Shown here: positions 63,984-64,000 of the stretch, piece after piece
How positions within the stretch are numbered: position 1 is the stretch's first letter
How the letters are laid out: the number at the start of each line of letters is the position of its first letter
Source of the DNA: Paracoccus chinensis
Lineage (GTDB): Bacteria; Pseudomonadota; Alphaproteobacteria; Rhodobacterales; Rhodobacteraceae
Direction of reading: 5' to 3'
DNA length: 64,000 nucleotides
Assembly: GCF_900102885.1 (NCBI RefSeq)
Contig: NZ_FNGE01000002.1
Coordinates: forward strand, 62,001 to 126,000
Notes under the pieces: generated by a model
Databases searched by the model: none
Told to the model about the DNA's origin: nothing
The model's input: the letters and a program-made list of their open reading frames with translations, nothing else
Program-made: the position numbers and the translations under genes

Positions 63984-64000
63984 GCGCGTCGCAGGAACTA

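Overview
This is a GC-rich chromosomal window from an alphaproteobacterium of the Rhodobacterales, most likely Paracoccus or a close relative. The basis is gene content and order: one dense plus-strand dcw (division and cell wall) cluster from mraZ to ftsZ followed by lpxC, bamD and recN; a murE with the meso-diaminopimelate DNPR signature; an ScfR-type acyl-CoA regulator; a 47-residue protein upstream of gap; and a two-haem cytochrome c peroxidase. No species marker such as 16S rRNA is present. I see no prophage, insertion sequence, CRISPR array or other mobile element.

Layout. 1-4.4 kb: tRNA-Met, a DnaJ-type chaperone with its modulator, a GFA-fold enzyme, rlmJ, and the Fe-S carrier Mrp/ApbC. 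The rlmJ-mrp gap holds, on the minus strand, three hairpins with CCTCCTCCC in the loops, resembling the CcsR ('cuckoo') small RNAs of Rhodobacter. 4.7-24.9 kb: a MraZ-box operator, then mraZ, rsmH, ftsL, ftsI, murE, murF, mraY, a DUF2945 gene, murD, ftsW, murG, murC, a small membrane protein, murB, ddl, ftsQ, ftsA and ftsZ, many joined by stop/start overlaps. This set makes lipid II and builds the divisome; it ends at a strong terminator after ftsZ. 25-28.8 kb: lpxC (lipid A), bamD (outer-membrane assembly) and recN (repair).

28.8-35.5 kb: valine catabolism on the minus strand (mmsA, acyl-CoA dehydrogenase, 3-hydroxyisobutyryl-CoA hydrolase, mmsB), split by a plus-strand NCS1 transporter and bordered by a LysR gene. 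36.5-42.4 kb: a CBS protein, coaD, a DUF2189 membrane protein, a bactofilin with an M23 endopeptidase, an ScfR regulator with TTTGCAAA operator repeats, and a DUF486 protein. 42.4-45.8 kb: dnaB, two perfect DnaA boxes, pyrE, pyrC.

45.9-53.3 kb: a small 'antifreeze'-type protein, gap, the 47-residue protein, an orphan FliG-like protein, purB with a one-base frameshift, a zinc alcohol dehydrogenase, and glnB-glnA. 53.5-64 kb: nnr, tRNA-Leu, a rhamnosyltransferase-like gene, tig, yihY, two hypotheticals, rpsF-rpsR-rplI with a recognisable promoter, yceI, and cytochrome c peroxidase. Most of the window is housekeeping. The main points to check are the CcsR-like RNA, the MraZ operator, the ScfR operator, the DnaA boxes, the purB frameshift and the orphan FliG.
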